This document shows, piece after piece, positions 43,835 to 52,727 of a stretch of 64,000 nucleotides of DNA. The notes below the pieces were generated by a model. The model was not told the DNA's origin and did no database searches. It saw only the letters and a list, made by a program, of their open reading frames with translations. The stretch is from positions 3,418,501 to 3,482,500 of the forward strand of contig NZ_CP076723.1 in assembly GCF_018986915.1 (NCBI RefSeq), read 5' to 3'. Within the stretch, counting starts at the first letter, position 1, and the number at the start of each line of letters is the position of its first letter. This DNA comes from Geomonas oryzisoli (lineage in GTDB: Bacteria > Desulfobacterota > Desulfuromonadia > Geobacterales > Geobacteraceae). The position numbers were made by a program, and so were the translations under genes.

Positions 43835-46486
43835 CTATTTCTGCATCGGCTTTTTCTTCTGTTTGAGCGCTTCCTTCAGCCGCTGCTGTGCCTGGGCGAT
43901 CAGCATCTGGTGCGTCCCCTCGACGCTCTCTTCCTCTGCGGGGCGGCGCTGGATATAGCTGCCGTCGGACTGCATGTCCCACGCGGAACGGCGGTCCGCA
44001 TCGTGGCAATCGAAGACGGTGCGCAGCTCGGCAGTCAGCTCAGGCGCCGTAACCGGGCAGAGGACTTCCACCCGCGCCTCGAGGTTGCGCTTCATGGCAT
44101 CGGCGGAAGAGATGAAATACTCCTCGGCGCCGCCGTTCCTGAAATAGTAGATCCGGGAATGTTCGAGAAAGCGGCCGACGATGCTGACCACACGGATGTT
44201 GTCCGACAGCCCGGGGATGCCGGGGCGCAGCCGGCAGGTGTCCCGCACGTACAGGTCGATTTTCACCCCCGCCATCGACGCCCGGTACAAGGCCTTGACG
44301 ATGTCGCCGTCCTCCAGCGCGTTCATTTTGAACCTGATCAGCCCGCCGCCGTTTTGCCGGTGCAGTTCGATCTCCCGCTCGATACGCGTGAGCAGCGCCT
44401 TCTTCAAAAGCTTGGGCGCCGGCATGAGGGCACGGTAGTTGCGCTTGGCCGTAAACCCGGTGGTGAGGTAGTTGAAGAGCTCGGTGACGTCCTGGGCGAT
44501 GGCGTCGTCGCAGGTAATGAGCCCTATGTCGCTGTAGATGCGGGCCGTCTCCGTGTGGTAGTTTCCCGTGCCTATGTGGACGTAGCGCCTGAGCCCCTGG
44601 AAGTCCTGGCGCACCACCAGGATCACCTTGCAGTGGGTCTTCAACCCGACCACGCCGTAGGTGACGTGAATCCCCGCCTCTTCCATCACCTCCGCCAGGT
44701 GGATATTGGTGGCCTCGTCGAAGCGCGCCTTCAGCTCCACGACCACCGCCACCTGTTTGCCGTTTTGCGCCGCCTGCACCAGCGCGTCGATGATGCGTCC
44801 CTGGATCGAGGTCCGGTACAGGGTCATCTTGATGGCGCGCACCTTGGGATCGTTGGCCGCCTCGCGCAGGAAACGCTCCACGGAGGTGGAGAAGGAGACG
44901 TACGGGTGCTGCAACAGGATGGCGCCCAGGTCGCGGATGGTGTGGAAGATGTTCCGCTCGGCCGGTAGCTGAGGGTGATCGATCGGATGGTGCGGCGGGT
45001 CGTGCAGCCGCGGGTAATCGAGCCTGGAGATCTCGAAGAGGTCGCGCAGGGCGAGCATACCGGAAACCTCGAGGACGTCGTTTTCCTCGTCCAGTTCCAG
45101 CTCCGCCGCCAGGCGCCCCCGGTGCAGCGGCTCCATCCCCTCTCCGACCTCGAGGCGGACGATGGGAGCGAACTTGCGCTCCTTCAGCTCGGACTCGATC
45201 ATCGACATCAGGTCGTCCGCCTCTTCCTCGTCCTTCTCGGTGTTGGCGTTGCGGGTGACCCGGAAGATCTCGCAGGAGACGATGAGCATGCCCGGGAAGA
45301 GCATGTCCAGGTTGTTCATCATGACCTGCTCGATGGGGATGAAGTGGTCCCCCTTGCCGACCCGGATGAAGCGGGGCGTGCCCAGCCCGACCGGCACCTT
45401 GACCCGCGCCAGGGAGTGCTCGCGCGATTTCGGGTAGCGCAGCGTCACCAGGAGGTTGAGCGACAGGTTGGAGATGAACGGGAAGGGATGCGCGGGGTCG
45501 ATCGATTGCGGCGTCAGCAGAGGATAGATGTTGGTGTAGTAGTGCTCGCGCAACTGCTTCTTTTCTTTGGGGGTCAGGGTGTCGTAGCTCTCGATGACGA
45601 TCCCCTTCCCCTCCAGGAGTTCCCGCACCTGGCGAAAGGCTTCCCTCTTGGCGGCCTCAATCTCCCGGACCGAGGCGTTGCACTCGACGACCTGCTGGCG
45701 CGGCGTCCGGCCGTCCAGGGTCAGCTCGTGCAGCCCCGCGCCGATCTGCTGCTTCAAACCGCCGATGCGCTTCATGGCGAATTCGTCGAGGTTGGAGCTG
45801 ACGATGGCGACGAACTTGAGCCGCTCCAGCAGCGGGGTGCGCTCATCCATCGCCTCGTGCAGCACCCGTCGGTTGAACTCGAGCCAGGTGAGCTCGCGGT
45901 TCAAGTACCAACGGCTCTCGCCCAGGTCGAATTCGGACTGTTCGACGCCGGTCGGGTTCTTCGGCTTGGGCGGCTGTTTCGCGCCCGGCTTCGCCGCCTT
46001 GGCCACCTTGGGTTTGACAGCCTTGACAGCCTTGACAGCCTTGGCGGGTTTGGACTTGGCCCCTGCGGGCTTGTTCGCCTTGGCAGCTTTTGTCGCTTTG
46101 ACTGCCTTGGAATCCTTGGCGGGTTTGGCTTCTTTGACCACCTTGCCGCTTTTGACCGCCTTGGCAGTTTTATCCTTGGCAGTTTTGCCGCTCTTTGACT
46201 TTGCCGCCGTGACGCCTTTATCCTGCTTCAGCGCCTTCAGCTTCGTCTCTTTCGGTCGCTGCGGGTCATCGGCAACACCCGGATTCGGGACGGCAAGCAC
46301 AGTCACATTACCTTCAATGAAATGAGGATTACTCTCTAAAGGATCATCCGGGCCCTCCACCGCCTGGCCCGGAGTCATTCGCGGGATCTCAAGCACATCC
46401 TGCACGGCGGGCTGTTGCTCATTCACCAGGTGAAAGACTTCGTCTTCTTGCTCGGCTTTCTGTGGTCCAACGGGTTTGGTCTCCAT
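43835..46486 (-). CDS. ppk1: Polyphosphate kinase with Lys/Ala-rich N-terminal extension
   Basis: 883 residues. The PPK1 fold begins at about residue 193 (YLNRELTWLEFN) and is complete: RIGGLKQQIGAG, the catalytic-His region GLKTHCKVILVVR, THLAEV-type ATP loop and phospholipase D-like C-terminal domains. Residues 80-175 are an AKxxK-repeat tail (AKSKSGKTAKDKTAKAVK and related) like histone H1 or a bacterial nucleoid-associated tail; no such extension is part of the core enzyme (~690 residues). The enzyme makes polyP from ATP. The basic tail may bind polyP, DNA or RNA. Start at 46486 keeps an acidic N-terminal ~80 residues. Confidence 0.93.
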   Translation of the reverse strand: METKPVGPQKAEQEDEVFHLVNEQQPAVQDVLEIPRMTPGQAVEGPDDPLESNPHFIEGNVTVLAVPNPGVADDPQRPKETKLKALKQDKGVTAAKSKSGKTAKDKTAKAVKSGKVVKEAKPAKDSKAVKATKAAKANKPAGAKSKPAKAVKAVKAVKPKVAKAAKPGAKQPPKPKNPTGVEQSEFDLGESRWYLNRELTWLEFNRRVLHEAMDERTPLLERLKFVAIVSSNLDEFAMKRIGGLKQQIGAGLHELTLDGRTPRQQVVECNASVREIEAAKREAFRQVRELLEGKGIVIESYDTLTPKEKKQLREHYYTNIYPLLTPQSIDPAHPFPFISNLSLNLLVTLRYPKSREHSLARVKVPVGLGTPRFIRVGKGDHFIPIEQVMMNNLDMLFPGMLIVSCEIFRVTRNANTEKDEEEADDLMSMIESELKERKFAPIVRLEVGEGMEPLHRGRLAAELELDEENDVLEVSGMLALRDLFEISRLDYPRLHDPPHHPIDHPQLPAERNIFHTIRDLGAILLQHPYVSFSTSVERFLREAANDPKVRAIKMTLYRTSIQGRIIDALVQAAQNGKQVAVVVELKARFDEATNIHLAEVMEEAGIHVTYGVVGLKTHCKVILVVRQDFQGLRRYVHIGTGNYHTETARIYSDIGLITCDDAIAQDVTELFNYLTTGFTAKRNYRALMPAPKLLKKALLTRIEREIELHRQNGGGLIRFKMNALEDGDIVKALYRASMAGVKIDLYVRDTCRLRPGIPGLSDNIRVVSIVGRFLEHSRIYYFRNGGAEEYFISSADAMKRNLEARVEVLCPVTAPELTAELRTVFDCHDADRRSAWDMQSDGSYIQRRPAEEESVEGTHQMLIAQAQQRLKEALKQKKKPMQK

Positions 46487-46581
46487 GACCTTGGTCTCCG
46501 GAGCTGTAGGATGATAATATTGTTACATTATTATCTGACTAAGGCAACCGTTGCCCCGCCGTTTGAGTATCGCTGACAGAG

Positions 46582-46628
46582 AAAGGCCCCCGCCGGTTCT
46601 GTTGTGCTTGCCGATCGGGGGCCTTTTC
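46582..46628. terminator. Bidirectional intrinsic terminator
   Basis: AAAGGCCCCCG / CGGGGGCCTTTT stem, about 22-base loop, T run on both strands (TTTT plus, TTTCT minus). It lies downstream of the 50-residue minus-strand gene and upstream of ppk. Confidence 0.75.
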
Positions 46629-46646
46629 CTGTTGCCGCTATTGTCG

Positions 46647-46799
46647 TTATTCCACAGGCGGGATCTTTCGTCCCCGCACCGCCCTCTTCCTCAATATCTT
46701 CATAACCTCAGTCGAGCTCAGCTCAGTCTCCTTCTGTTTGCGCCGCTCCACGATGACCACAACCGGTGCTTCCTCTTCCTTGCCATCCCTGTCGCCCAT
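46647..46799 (-). CDS. 50-residue basic protein
   Basis: Starts MGDRDGKEEEAPVVVIVERR and ends VRGRKIPPVE. A GGAGGTG ribosome site 5 nt before the ATG and a terminator downstream (46582-46628) support a real gene, though it is too short for most gene calls. Charged, no Cys, no membrane segment. The conserved-looking core VVVIVERRKQKETELSS may be a helix. Function unknown. Confidence 0.6.
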   Translation of the reverse strand: MGDRDGKEEEAPVVVIVERRKQKETELSSTEVMKILRKRAVRGRKIPPVE

Positions 46800-46978
46800 G
46801 GTCCACCTCCAGCTGCGGCGGCTTTGCGCCGCAGCATCCGGTTAATGACGAACATTTTATCTTCATTGCCTCGCCTTGCCAGCGCTGTCCGGTCAGATAC
46901 GTGCAGTTTTCAAAATCGAACCGTTTCCAGCTCTCTCCCTCCCTTGGCGGGCCTGCGCGCCGAAGCGCTTCGTCCCGC

Positions 46979-47070
46979 GAAGGCGGGAGGGGGCAGGGGG
47001 GTGGGTGACGTTGCCATGACCGCAAATGTGGCACCTACCCCCACCCCCTACCCCCCTCCCGCCAGGGGAG
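46979..47070. repeat. Long imperfect inverted repeat
   Basis: GCGGGAGGGGGCAGGGGGGTGGGTG (46979-) is the near-inverse of CACCTACCCCCACCCCCTACCCCCCTCCCGC (47030-). The arms are separated by about 25 bases. It sits in the 352-base gap between the 50-residue gene and the radical SAM gene, which otherwise holds nothing recognisable. The same GC-palindrome style occurs at 42110-42195. Confidence 0.6.
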
Positions 47071-47151
47071 GGGGTACTTTTGGCGCATTGCTTATCCCAT
47101 GTCCCCCTCTATAATCCTAAAGTCCAATCCACGCAGTCCGTAAGGAAACCG

Positions 47152-48564
47152 ATGAAGATACTCCTTCTGGCAATGCCGGACGCCGCCAACAACTTCCATC
47201 GCATCATCAAGGTTCCCAACCTGGGCCTCTGCTCGATCGCGGCGCAGCTCAAGCTGCACGAGGTAAAAGTCGTGGACCTGGTGCTGGTGCATCGGGACAT
47301 CCAGGCCTGGCTGCAGCGCTTCCTGCAGGAATTCAGGCCGGACGTGGTCGGCATCAGCAGCATGAGCTTCCAGTACGAAAGCGCCCTCAAGGTGATGTCG
47401 ATCTGCCGCGCCTGTGTTCCGCAGGCCAAGCTGGTGCTGGGCGGCTACCACGCCACGCTCTCCTGCCGCGAGTTGACCGGTCATGCGCCTCCGTTCGATT
47501 TCCTGGTACGCGGTGAAGGGGAGCACTCCTTCCCGGCTCTTTTGGAGGCGCTGGACGGGCAGCGCTCCTTCTTCGACGTCCCCGGACTCTCCTGGCGGCG
47601 CAACGGAAGCTTCATCCACAACCCGACCGCTCCCCTGCTCGACCTGGCCCGGCTGCCGCTGCCCGATCGCGGCGCCAGGGTACTGGACGGCTTCACCTAT
47701 TTCGATCGGAAACTGGACTGTGTGGAAACCTCGCGTGGCTGCACCAAGACCTGCACCTTCTGCTCGATCACCGGGATGTACGGTACCAGTTTCCGCTGCC
47801 ACCAGCTTGAGCGGGTGATCGAGGACCTGAAAGAGCTGCAACGAAGGGGGACCCGGACCGTGCTGCTGGTGGATGACAACATCACCCTGGACAGCCGCCG
47901 CTTCACCAGCCTGGCCCGCGCCATCGTGGAGCACGGGCTGAACAGCATGGAGTACCTGGTCCAGGCCTCGGTGACCGGGATGGTGGCCGACCCGGAACTG
48001 ATCCCGGCCTTGGCCCGCGCCAACTTCGCCATGGTCTTCCTGGGTATCGAATCGGTGCTTCCGCAAAACCTGGCTTTCTTTCAGAAGGGGGACATCCGGG
48101 AGAAAACGGAGCGGGCGGTGCGCCTGCTGCGGGAGCACGGCATCGGGGTCATGGGGGGATTCATCATCGGCAACCCGGACGATGGGCCGGAGGAGATCCG
48201 GGAGGTTTTCCGCGCCTCGCGCAGGCTGGGGATCGATCTTCCCTACGTGCAATGCGTGACGCCGTATCCCGGAACGAGGATCAGGGAAGAACTGTTGGAG
48301 GCGGGCCTGGTGACCAATCCCGACCGGCTGAGCAGGTACACCGGGTTCATGTGCAACGTGAGGACTAAGCGGCTCAGCACCGGGCAGTTGAACCGGATCA
48401 TGAACTGGGAGAATCTGAAGGCCTTTTTCAGCCCCTCCATGTTCATCGGCAACTACTTCGTTCGGAAGCGCGAGAAGGGCGGCCTCAAGGTCCTCCTGAA
48501 CAACCTGGACCTGATCAGGGGATTCTTCACCGGCGACCAGTTCCGCTCCCGGCACAGGTTCTAA
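47152..48564 (+). CDS. B12-binding-domain radical SAM protein
   Basis: 470 residues from ATG 47152. N-terminal Rossmann-like cobalamin-binding domain (about 1-150, with VVGISSMSFQYE and VLGGYHATLSCRE), then the radical SAM core with CTKTCTFC (Cys197, 201, 204), GGFIIGNPDDG and YPGTRIREELL. This is the class that often performs methyl transfer or ring chemistry on natural products, lipids or tRNA. It is convergent with a type III polyketide synthase cluster (48756-), separated by tandem repeats, and could tailor that product. Substrate unknown. Confidence 0.88.
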   Translation: MKILLLAMPDAANNFHRIIKVPNLGLCSIAAQLKLHEVKVVDLVLVHRDIQAWLQRFLQEFRPDVVGISSMSFQYESALKVMSICRACVPQAKLVLGGYHATLSCRELTGHAPPFDFLVRGEGEHSFPALLEALDGQRSFFDVPGLSWRRNGSFIHNPTAPLLDLARLPLPDRGARVLDGFTYFDRKLDCVETSRGCTKTCTFCSITGMYGTSFRCHQLERVIEDLKELQRRGTRTVLLVDDNITLDSRRFTSLARAIVEHGLNSMEYLVQASVTGMVADPELIPALARANFAMVFLGIESVLPQNLAFFQKGDIREKTERAVRLLREHGIGVMGGFIIGNPDDGPEEIREVFRASRRLGIDLPYVQCVTPYPGTRIREELLEAGLVTNPDRLSRYTGFMCNVRTKRLSTGQLNRIMNWENLKAFFSPSMFIGNYFVRKREKGGLKVLLNNLDLIRGFFTGDQFRSRHRF

Positions 48565-48739
48565 CTTCCGTTCTACTTCTAACTTCCGTTCTACTTCTAA
48601 CTTCCGTTCTACTTCTAACTTCCGTTCTACTTCTAACTTCCGTTCTACGTTCTACGTTCTACGTTCTACGTTCTACGTTCTACGTTAGGAACCGCCCCCC
48701 CTAGTCCCTAGTCCCTAGTCCCTAGTCCCTAGTCCCTAC
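48560..48739. repeat. Composite tandem repeat array
   Basis: Three adjacent arrays: about five copies of an 18-base unit CTTCCGTTCTACTTCTAA (48560-48648), about five of CGTTCTA (7 bases, 48649-48686), and about six of GTCCCTA (7 bases, 48702-48738). They fill the gap between two convergent genes. No gene or terminator hairpin is visible. The unit sizes suggest slippage-prone satellite DNA. Confidence 0.9.
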
Positions 48740-48755
48740 CCCCTAGCCCCTGCCT

Positions 48756-49847
48756 TCACACCTTCCTCAACAGGCAGGCATGGGCCGAGAGGCCGGCGCC
48801 GTAGGCGAGCAGAACGCACCACTCGCCGGAGGGCATCCCCTCCTGCAGCATCTCTTCCAGGACGAACCACACCGTCGGCGATGACATGTTGCCGTACTGG
48901 GAAAGAACCTTCCTCGTGGCCCGAAGCCGTTCTTCCGGAATCCCCACCTGGTCCCGCACCGCGTTGATCACCTTCTCTCCGCCCGTGTGCAACGCCCACC
49001 CGATCTCTTTTTTGGCAAGGGATGACCCGGCCAAAAGATCATCCACCACTTCGGCCGCGGCCTTGCCCACCAGTTTGGGGAGGTCGGTCGACAGCTGGTT
49101 GTGCAGCTGCCCCCCTTTGTGCACGAACCGTATCGCCTCCCGCTGCTCCGGCACGTAGCGGCCCGCCGAACGGTGCAGCTCGAACCCTTCCGGCCGTTCC
49201 CACAGCACCGCGGCTGCGGCGCCGTCTCCAAAGAGCGCGTTGGAGAGGATCAGGCTCAGGTCGTTGCCCATCTGGAACGCGGCGCTGCAGATTTCCACCG
49301 CGACGCTCACCACCACCCCGCCCGTCATCCTCAGCATCGACTCGGCCACCTGGAGATTGGGAATGGCACCGCCGCAACCGCTGCCGACCAGGTCGTACAA
49401 CCTGGTGCGGGGGGCCAGCCCCAAGCGCTGCGCCAGGTAGGTCGAGATCCCCGGACAGATGTATCCGGTGCAGGTATTGACGACCAGCCCGTTCACTTGC
49501 TGAACGGACAATCCCGCCTTTTCCAGGGCCCGGGTAACCGCCTGGGCGGCCAGGTTCACCGACTCTTCCGTGAAACGGGCCACCCTCTGGTCTTGTGTCT
49601 CGCTGAAGATCCGGGCGGGGTCGTCCACCGCGAAATGCCGCTTCTCGATGCTCGGGTGCTCGAATGTCGCCCGGATCAGCCCCATGCTTCTCGATGTCAG
49701 CGTGTCCCTGAAATGCTCACGAACCAGATCGGCGGCAAACCTCTGGCAAGCGCTGAAGCGCGGCACGGCGGACGCTATCGAGGCGACATAGGCTCTTGCT
49801 GGTAGTACTGGTGGGGGCTGCCCCCCGGTAACGGCTGCGTCGGTCAT
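48756..49847 (-). CDS. Type III polyketide synthase (chalcone-synthase-like)
   Basis: 363 residues, two thiolase-fold halves. The triad is Cys158 (VGSGCGGA), His287 (ALHTGG) and Asn320 (QYGNMSSPTV), the Cys-His-Asn set of type III PKS and KAS III. GNMSSPTV and length favour type III PKS or alkylresorcylic/alkylpyrone synthases over FabH. It would condense an acyl-CoA or acyl-ACP starter with malonyl units. ATGA overlap with the U32 gene upstream, so it is translated in a chain with the U32 protein and methyltransferase. Confidence 0.9.
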   Translation of the reverse strand: MTDAAVTGGQPPPVLPARAYVASIASAVPRFSACQRFAADLVREHFRDTLTSRSMGLIRATFEHPSIEKRHFAVDDPARIFSETQDQRVARFTEESVNLAAQAVTRALEKAGLSVQQVNGLVVNTCTGYICPGISTYLAQRLGLAPRTRLYDLVGSGCGGAIPNLQVAESMLRMTGGVVVSVAVEICSAAFQMGNDLSLILSNALFGDGAAAAVLWERPEGFELHRSAGRYVPEQREAIRFVHKGGQLHNQLSTDLPKLVGKAAAEVVDDLLAGSSLAKKEIGWALHTGGEKVINAVRDQVGIPEERLRATRKVLSQYGNMSSPTVWFVLEEMLQEGMPSGEWCVLLAYGAGLSAHACLLRKV

Positions 49848-51079
49848 GCTCCCCTCCTCCCCGCAATACCCCAGAGTGCGCCGGAGTACATGTCATTGAA
49901 AGCTTCCTGGTAAAGCTGCAACAGCTCCTGCCGGTACTGCTCATCCACCCGTACCGCCTCCAGCGTCCAGCGCTCACAGTAACCGCACCGGGAGCAATCG
50001 CTGCCCCGGCAGTCGATCCCCCTCATGCCGTCCAGGAAACCGTCCAGAAGCCGGTTGTCGATATACACCGGATCCCACCGAAGCCCTGCCACCAGGCCGC
50101 GCTTCTCGGCCAAGCGCTTCAAACGGAGCAGCCCCGTCTGCCTGACGGCCAGAGGCCTCAAGAAGAACCTGACGAATCTCCTGAGATCCAACAGGCTGCC
50201 ACCCTGCGCCGAGTCGGTCTTGTAGCCGTAAGGCTGGATCAGGTCCAGCAGGTTGCCGTCGAAACGCCCCTCGGCATAGGCCCGCACCCGGCGGGTCAGC
50301 ACCTCGGTCGGCGCACCGCGCTCCAGGATCTTGAAGGAATCGAAGCCGAGCTCGGTATAGGCCTTGAGGTCCTCGGGGCGGATGAACTCCGAGCGCAGGT
50401 AGTGCGACGGATCGGCCAGCTTGGCTGCCGAACACTTGAGAGCACAGTAGTCGATCATGAAACCGCGGCTTGCGTGCCCCTTCTGCGAGGCGTGCGAGAG
50501 GTTCACCATGTGCTGGCCGGAGAGGGGGCAGAAGATGAGGCAGTTGGAGTTGGCGATCAACTGCAGCTCCAGTCCTACCGACTGCCGGATCGCGCGCAGC
50601 ATGGCGAATTCGCGGTTCACCGCGATCGACTCCAGCGTGATGCAGTCCGCCCCGAGATCCTCCCAGAACCTCGCCTTCGCCACGCAGTCCACCCTGGCGT
50701 ACACGCCCACCCGCACCTTGAGACGCGGATGACGCTTCTTGATGATGGGAAGCAGGAAGGGAAGCGATACCGTCACCGAGGTAACGCCGCAATCCTCGAC
50801 GAACTCGAGCAGTCGTTCCAGGTCAGCCTGCCCCTTACCCATGAACTCGCGGTTATCCATGCACGCGGGATTCACCAGGTAGTTGAAGCCGATGCCGCGC
50901 CGCGCGGCTTCCTGCACGTGCGCCCGGAATCGCGCCTTGCCCAGCGGAGCCAGCATGAATGAGGCCCGGCCTCCCCCTACGCTGTCGGAGGAGAGCTTTC
51001 CGAACAGCTCGGCAACCGGGTACCCCTCCAGGGCCGGCACAAGATCGGGTTGGAAGTTGGTAGCCACGGAAAACTTCAT
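49844..51079 (-). CDS. U32-family protein (UbiU/UbiV-like Fe-S candidate)
   Basis: 411 residues. A TIM-barrel U32 domain (LELQLIANSNCLIFCP, VNLSHASQKGHASRGF, MIDYCALKC). Conserved cysteines C-x3-C (180, 184) and C-x3-C (212, 216) match the [4Fe-4S] ligands of UbiU/UbiV, which hydroxylate ubiquinone precursors without O2. The C-terminal CRGSDCSRCGYC adds a further cysteine cluster. It sits between a type III PKS and a methyltransferase with ATGA overlaps, so it could hydroxylate the polyketide ring anaerobically. The collagenase-type U32 peptidase role is the alternative. Confidence 0.85.
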   Translation of the reverse strand: MKFSVATNFQPDLVPALEGYPVAELFGKLSSDSVGGGRASFMLAPLGKARFRAHVQEAARRGIGFNYLVNPACMDNREFMGKGQADLERLLEFVEDCGVTSVTVSLPFLLPIIKKRHPRLKVRVGVYARVDCVAKARFWEDLGADCITLESIAVNREFAMLRAIRQSVGLELQLIANSNCLIFCPLSGQHMVNLSHASQKGHASRGFMIDYCALKCSAAKLADPSHYLRSEFIRPEDLKAYTELGFDSFKILERGAPTEVLTRRVRAYAEGRFDGNLLDLIQPYGYKTDSAQGGSLLDLRRFVRFFLRPLAVRQTGLLRLKRLAEKRGLVAGLRWDPVYIDNRLLDGFLDGMRGIDCRGSDCSRCGYCERWTLEAVRVDEQYRQELLQLYQEAFNDMYSGALWGIAGRRGA

Positions 51080-51783
51080 GCGATATCCCCGGAAACGACC
51101 AGCAGCCAGAAAGGCTCCCGGCGAATGGTGATGGAGGCGGCTCCGGCCTGCAGCGCCGATTGGCGGAGCTCATCCTCAGTGAACGCTTTCAGGACCGAGA
51201 GCGGGCCGTCGTAGCGGGTCATGCGGTTGCGGGTGAAGATCCTGGTGAGCAGGTAGATCAGGATGTAGGCGATCCAGCTCCTGCGCAGGTCGATGACGAT
51301 GAAGCCTCGCCGCGCCACCCGGAGCATCTCCTGCAGCGCCGTTACCACGTCCGGCTCCTTCATGTGATGCAGGGTCTTGCTGCACAGCACGAAGTCGAAG
51401 CTGTGGTCCCGAAAAGGAAGCTGCAGCGCATCGGCCACCAACAGCCTGATCTCCGGGTACGTCGCGGCGTATCGCCGCGCTATGTCGATGGTCCGACTGT
51501 TGAGGTCGATGCCGGTGACCTCGATGTCGATCCCTTTCTTTCTGGCCCACTCCACGAGGGCAACCGGAAGATCGGCCGAACCGGTGGCGACATCGAGCAC
51601 CGAGAGGTGCCGTTGCCCCCGCACCTTCGCCGAAAGATGCTTGAGAAGCGCACTGGTGTCGCCGAGGTAACGGTTCACCGTCCTCAGGTCGGAGAGGCTC
51701 CCTTCCAGTTCCTCCAGGGTGCAGACCTCCGGAGGAAGGTCGAGAAATTCGAGGGTGGTCCTTTTGCGGGGGATCAAAGACAT
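51076..51783 (-). CDS. SAM-dependent methyltransferase (UbiE/class I type)
   Basis: 235 residues. Class I fold with motif I VLDVATGSADLPVAL, motif II VTGIDLNSRTIDIARR and post-I LVADALQLPFRDHSFDFVLCSKTLHH. The N-terminal ~50 residues are a helix cap. Probably O- or C-methylates a polyketide or quinone-like product, since the U32 and PKS genes follow in ATGA overlaps. A similar PKS plus methyltransferase pairing makes alkylpyrone or alkylresorcinol ethers in other bacteria. Substrate not established. Confidence 0.88.
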   Translation of the reverse strand: MSLIPRKRTTLEFLDLPPEVCTLEELEGSLSDLRTVNRYLGDTSALLKHLSAKVRGQRHLSVLDVATGSADLPVALVEWARKKGIDIEVTGIDLNSRTIDIARRYAATYPEIRLLVADALQLPFRDHSFDFVLCSKTLHHMKEPDVVTALQEMLRVARRGFIVIDLRRSWIAYILIYLLTRIFTRNRMTRYDGPLSVLKAFTEDELRQSALQAGAASITIRREPFWLLVVSGDIA

Positions 51784-51806
51784 AGGGGCTCGCGGGGGCC
51801 AACAGG

Positions 51807-52607
51807 TTATTTAGGCCATTTGGGGCTGGTCAGCTCGATGCGCCAGACGGGACCGCCCGTGGCGAGCGGCCCCTCGAACTTCACGAAGGCGGGCACCTCG
51901 TCCATGATGGTCCAGATGTGGTTGTCCGGCGGGCTCTTGCCCAGGAGCGCGGCAGGGAGCCTCAGCAGGCCGAGGTGCGGCTTCAGGACATAGTGGATGG
52001 CGCTCTTTTCCACATCGCCGATCTGAATCCTGGTGCTCCCCGCCGGCGCCATCTCCAGCTCGATCACCCTCGGAGTCGGGGTGAAAGCGACCATGTGGAT
52101 CGTTTCCCTGCTCCCCTTGGTGAGGTTCTTCATCACCGTGGGAACCATCCCGTTATAGACATCCGGTGGGAGTTCCATCTCGCCCTCGAGCACCTTCTCG
52201 TGCCCGTCTTTCCCCTTCACCTTGACCCGGTAGGCGCCGGTGGCGCGCTCGAGGGTGACATCGAGGTCGTCCTCGAATGATTTCCCCTTCTGGATCAGCC
52301 GGTAGCTCTTCAACAGGAATTTGTGCTGCTGCGAGAAGACCACCGTTTCGTCGTGCAGCGAACCGTCCTTGAAATAGAGGACGACCCGCGTCTTTATCTC
52401 TCCTTCCCGGGGCAGTTGCAGAAAATCGCCGGACGCGATGCGCTGGCCGGCGGAATCGTTCAGCTCCAAAAAGCCCCGTACCATCCCTTCGCTGAAACGG
52501 ACTGCGACGGGTGCCCCAAACGCCGGGCCGCAGGAGAGGAGCAGCAGCATGGACAGCAGGCAGCACAGCAACGAAGGCAAGGACGAATGGTCATGGACAG
52601 GCTGCAT
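51807..52607 (-). CDS. Secreted protein of unknown function in the PKS cluster
   Basis: 266 residues. A long hydrophobic N-terminus (about 8-32, ending CGPAFGAP) is a signal peptide or lipobox-like segment. The rest is beta-rich (FKDGSLHDETVVFSQQHKF, GAYRVKVKGKDG) and resembles lipid- or polymer-binding periplasmic folds, but no named family is recognised. Twenty-three bases separate it from the methyltransferase start, so it is probably cotranscribed. A carrier or lipid-handling role for the cluster product is inference. Confidence 0.78.
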   Translation of the reverse strand: MQPVHDHSSLPSLLCCLLSMLLLLSCGPAFGAPVAVRFSEGMVRGFLELNDSAGQRIASGDFLQLPREGEIKTRVVLYFKDGSLHDETVVFSQQHKFLLKSYRLIQKGKSFEDDLDVTLERATGAYRVKVKGKDGHEKVLEGEMELPPDVYNGMVPTVMKNLTKGSRETIHMVAFTPTPRVIELEMAPAGSTRIQIGDVEKSAIHYVLKPHLGLLRLPAALLGKSPPDNHIWTIMDEVPAFVKFEGPLATGGPVWRIELTSPKWPK

Positions 52608-52727
52608 ATGCTCTCCTTGAGGGGGCCGGCCCGTCTCGGCACGCGCCCCGTCCTCCGGCCGTTTGTGCGCAACATCGGGTAGCCGCCCCGGAATTCGACT
52701 CGTGGATGGTAGCGCATCTAATAGCAG

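Noticed and set aside
48560..48740. CRISPR-like look of the tandem arrays
   Set aside because: Units are adjacent with no unique spacers; no cas genes in the window.
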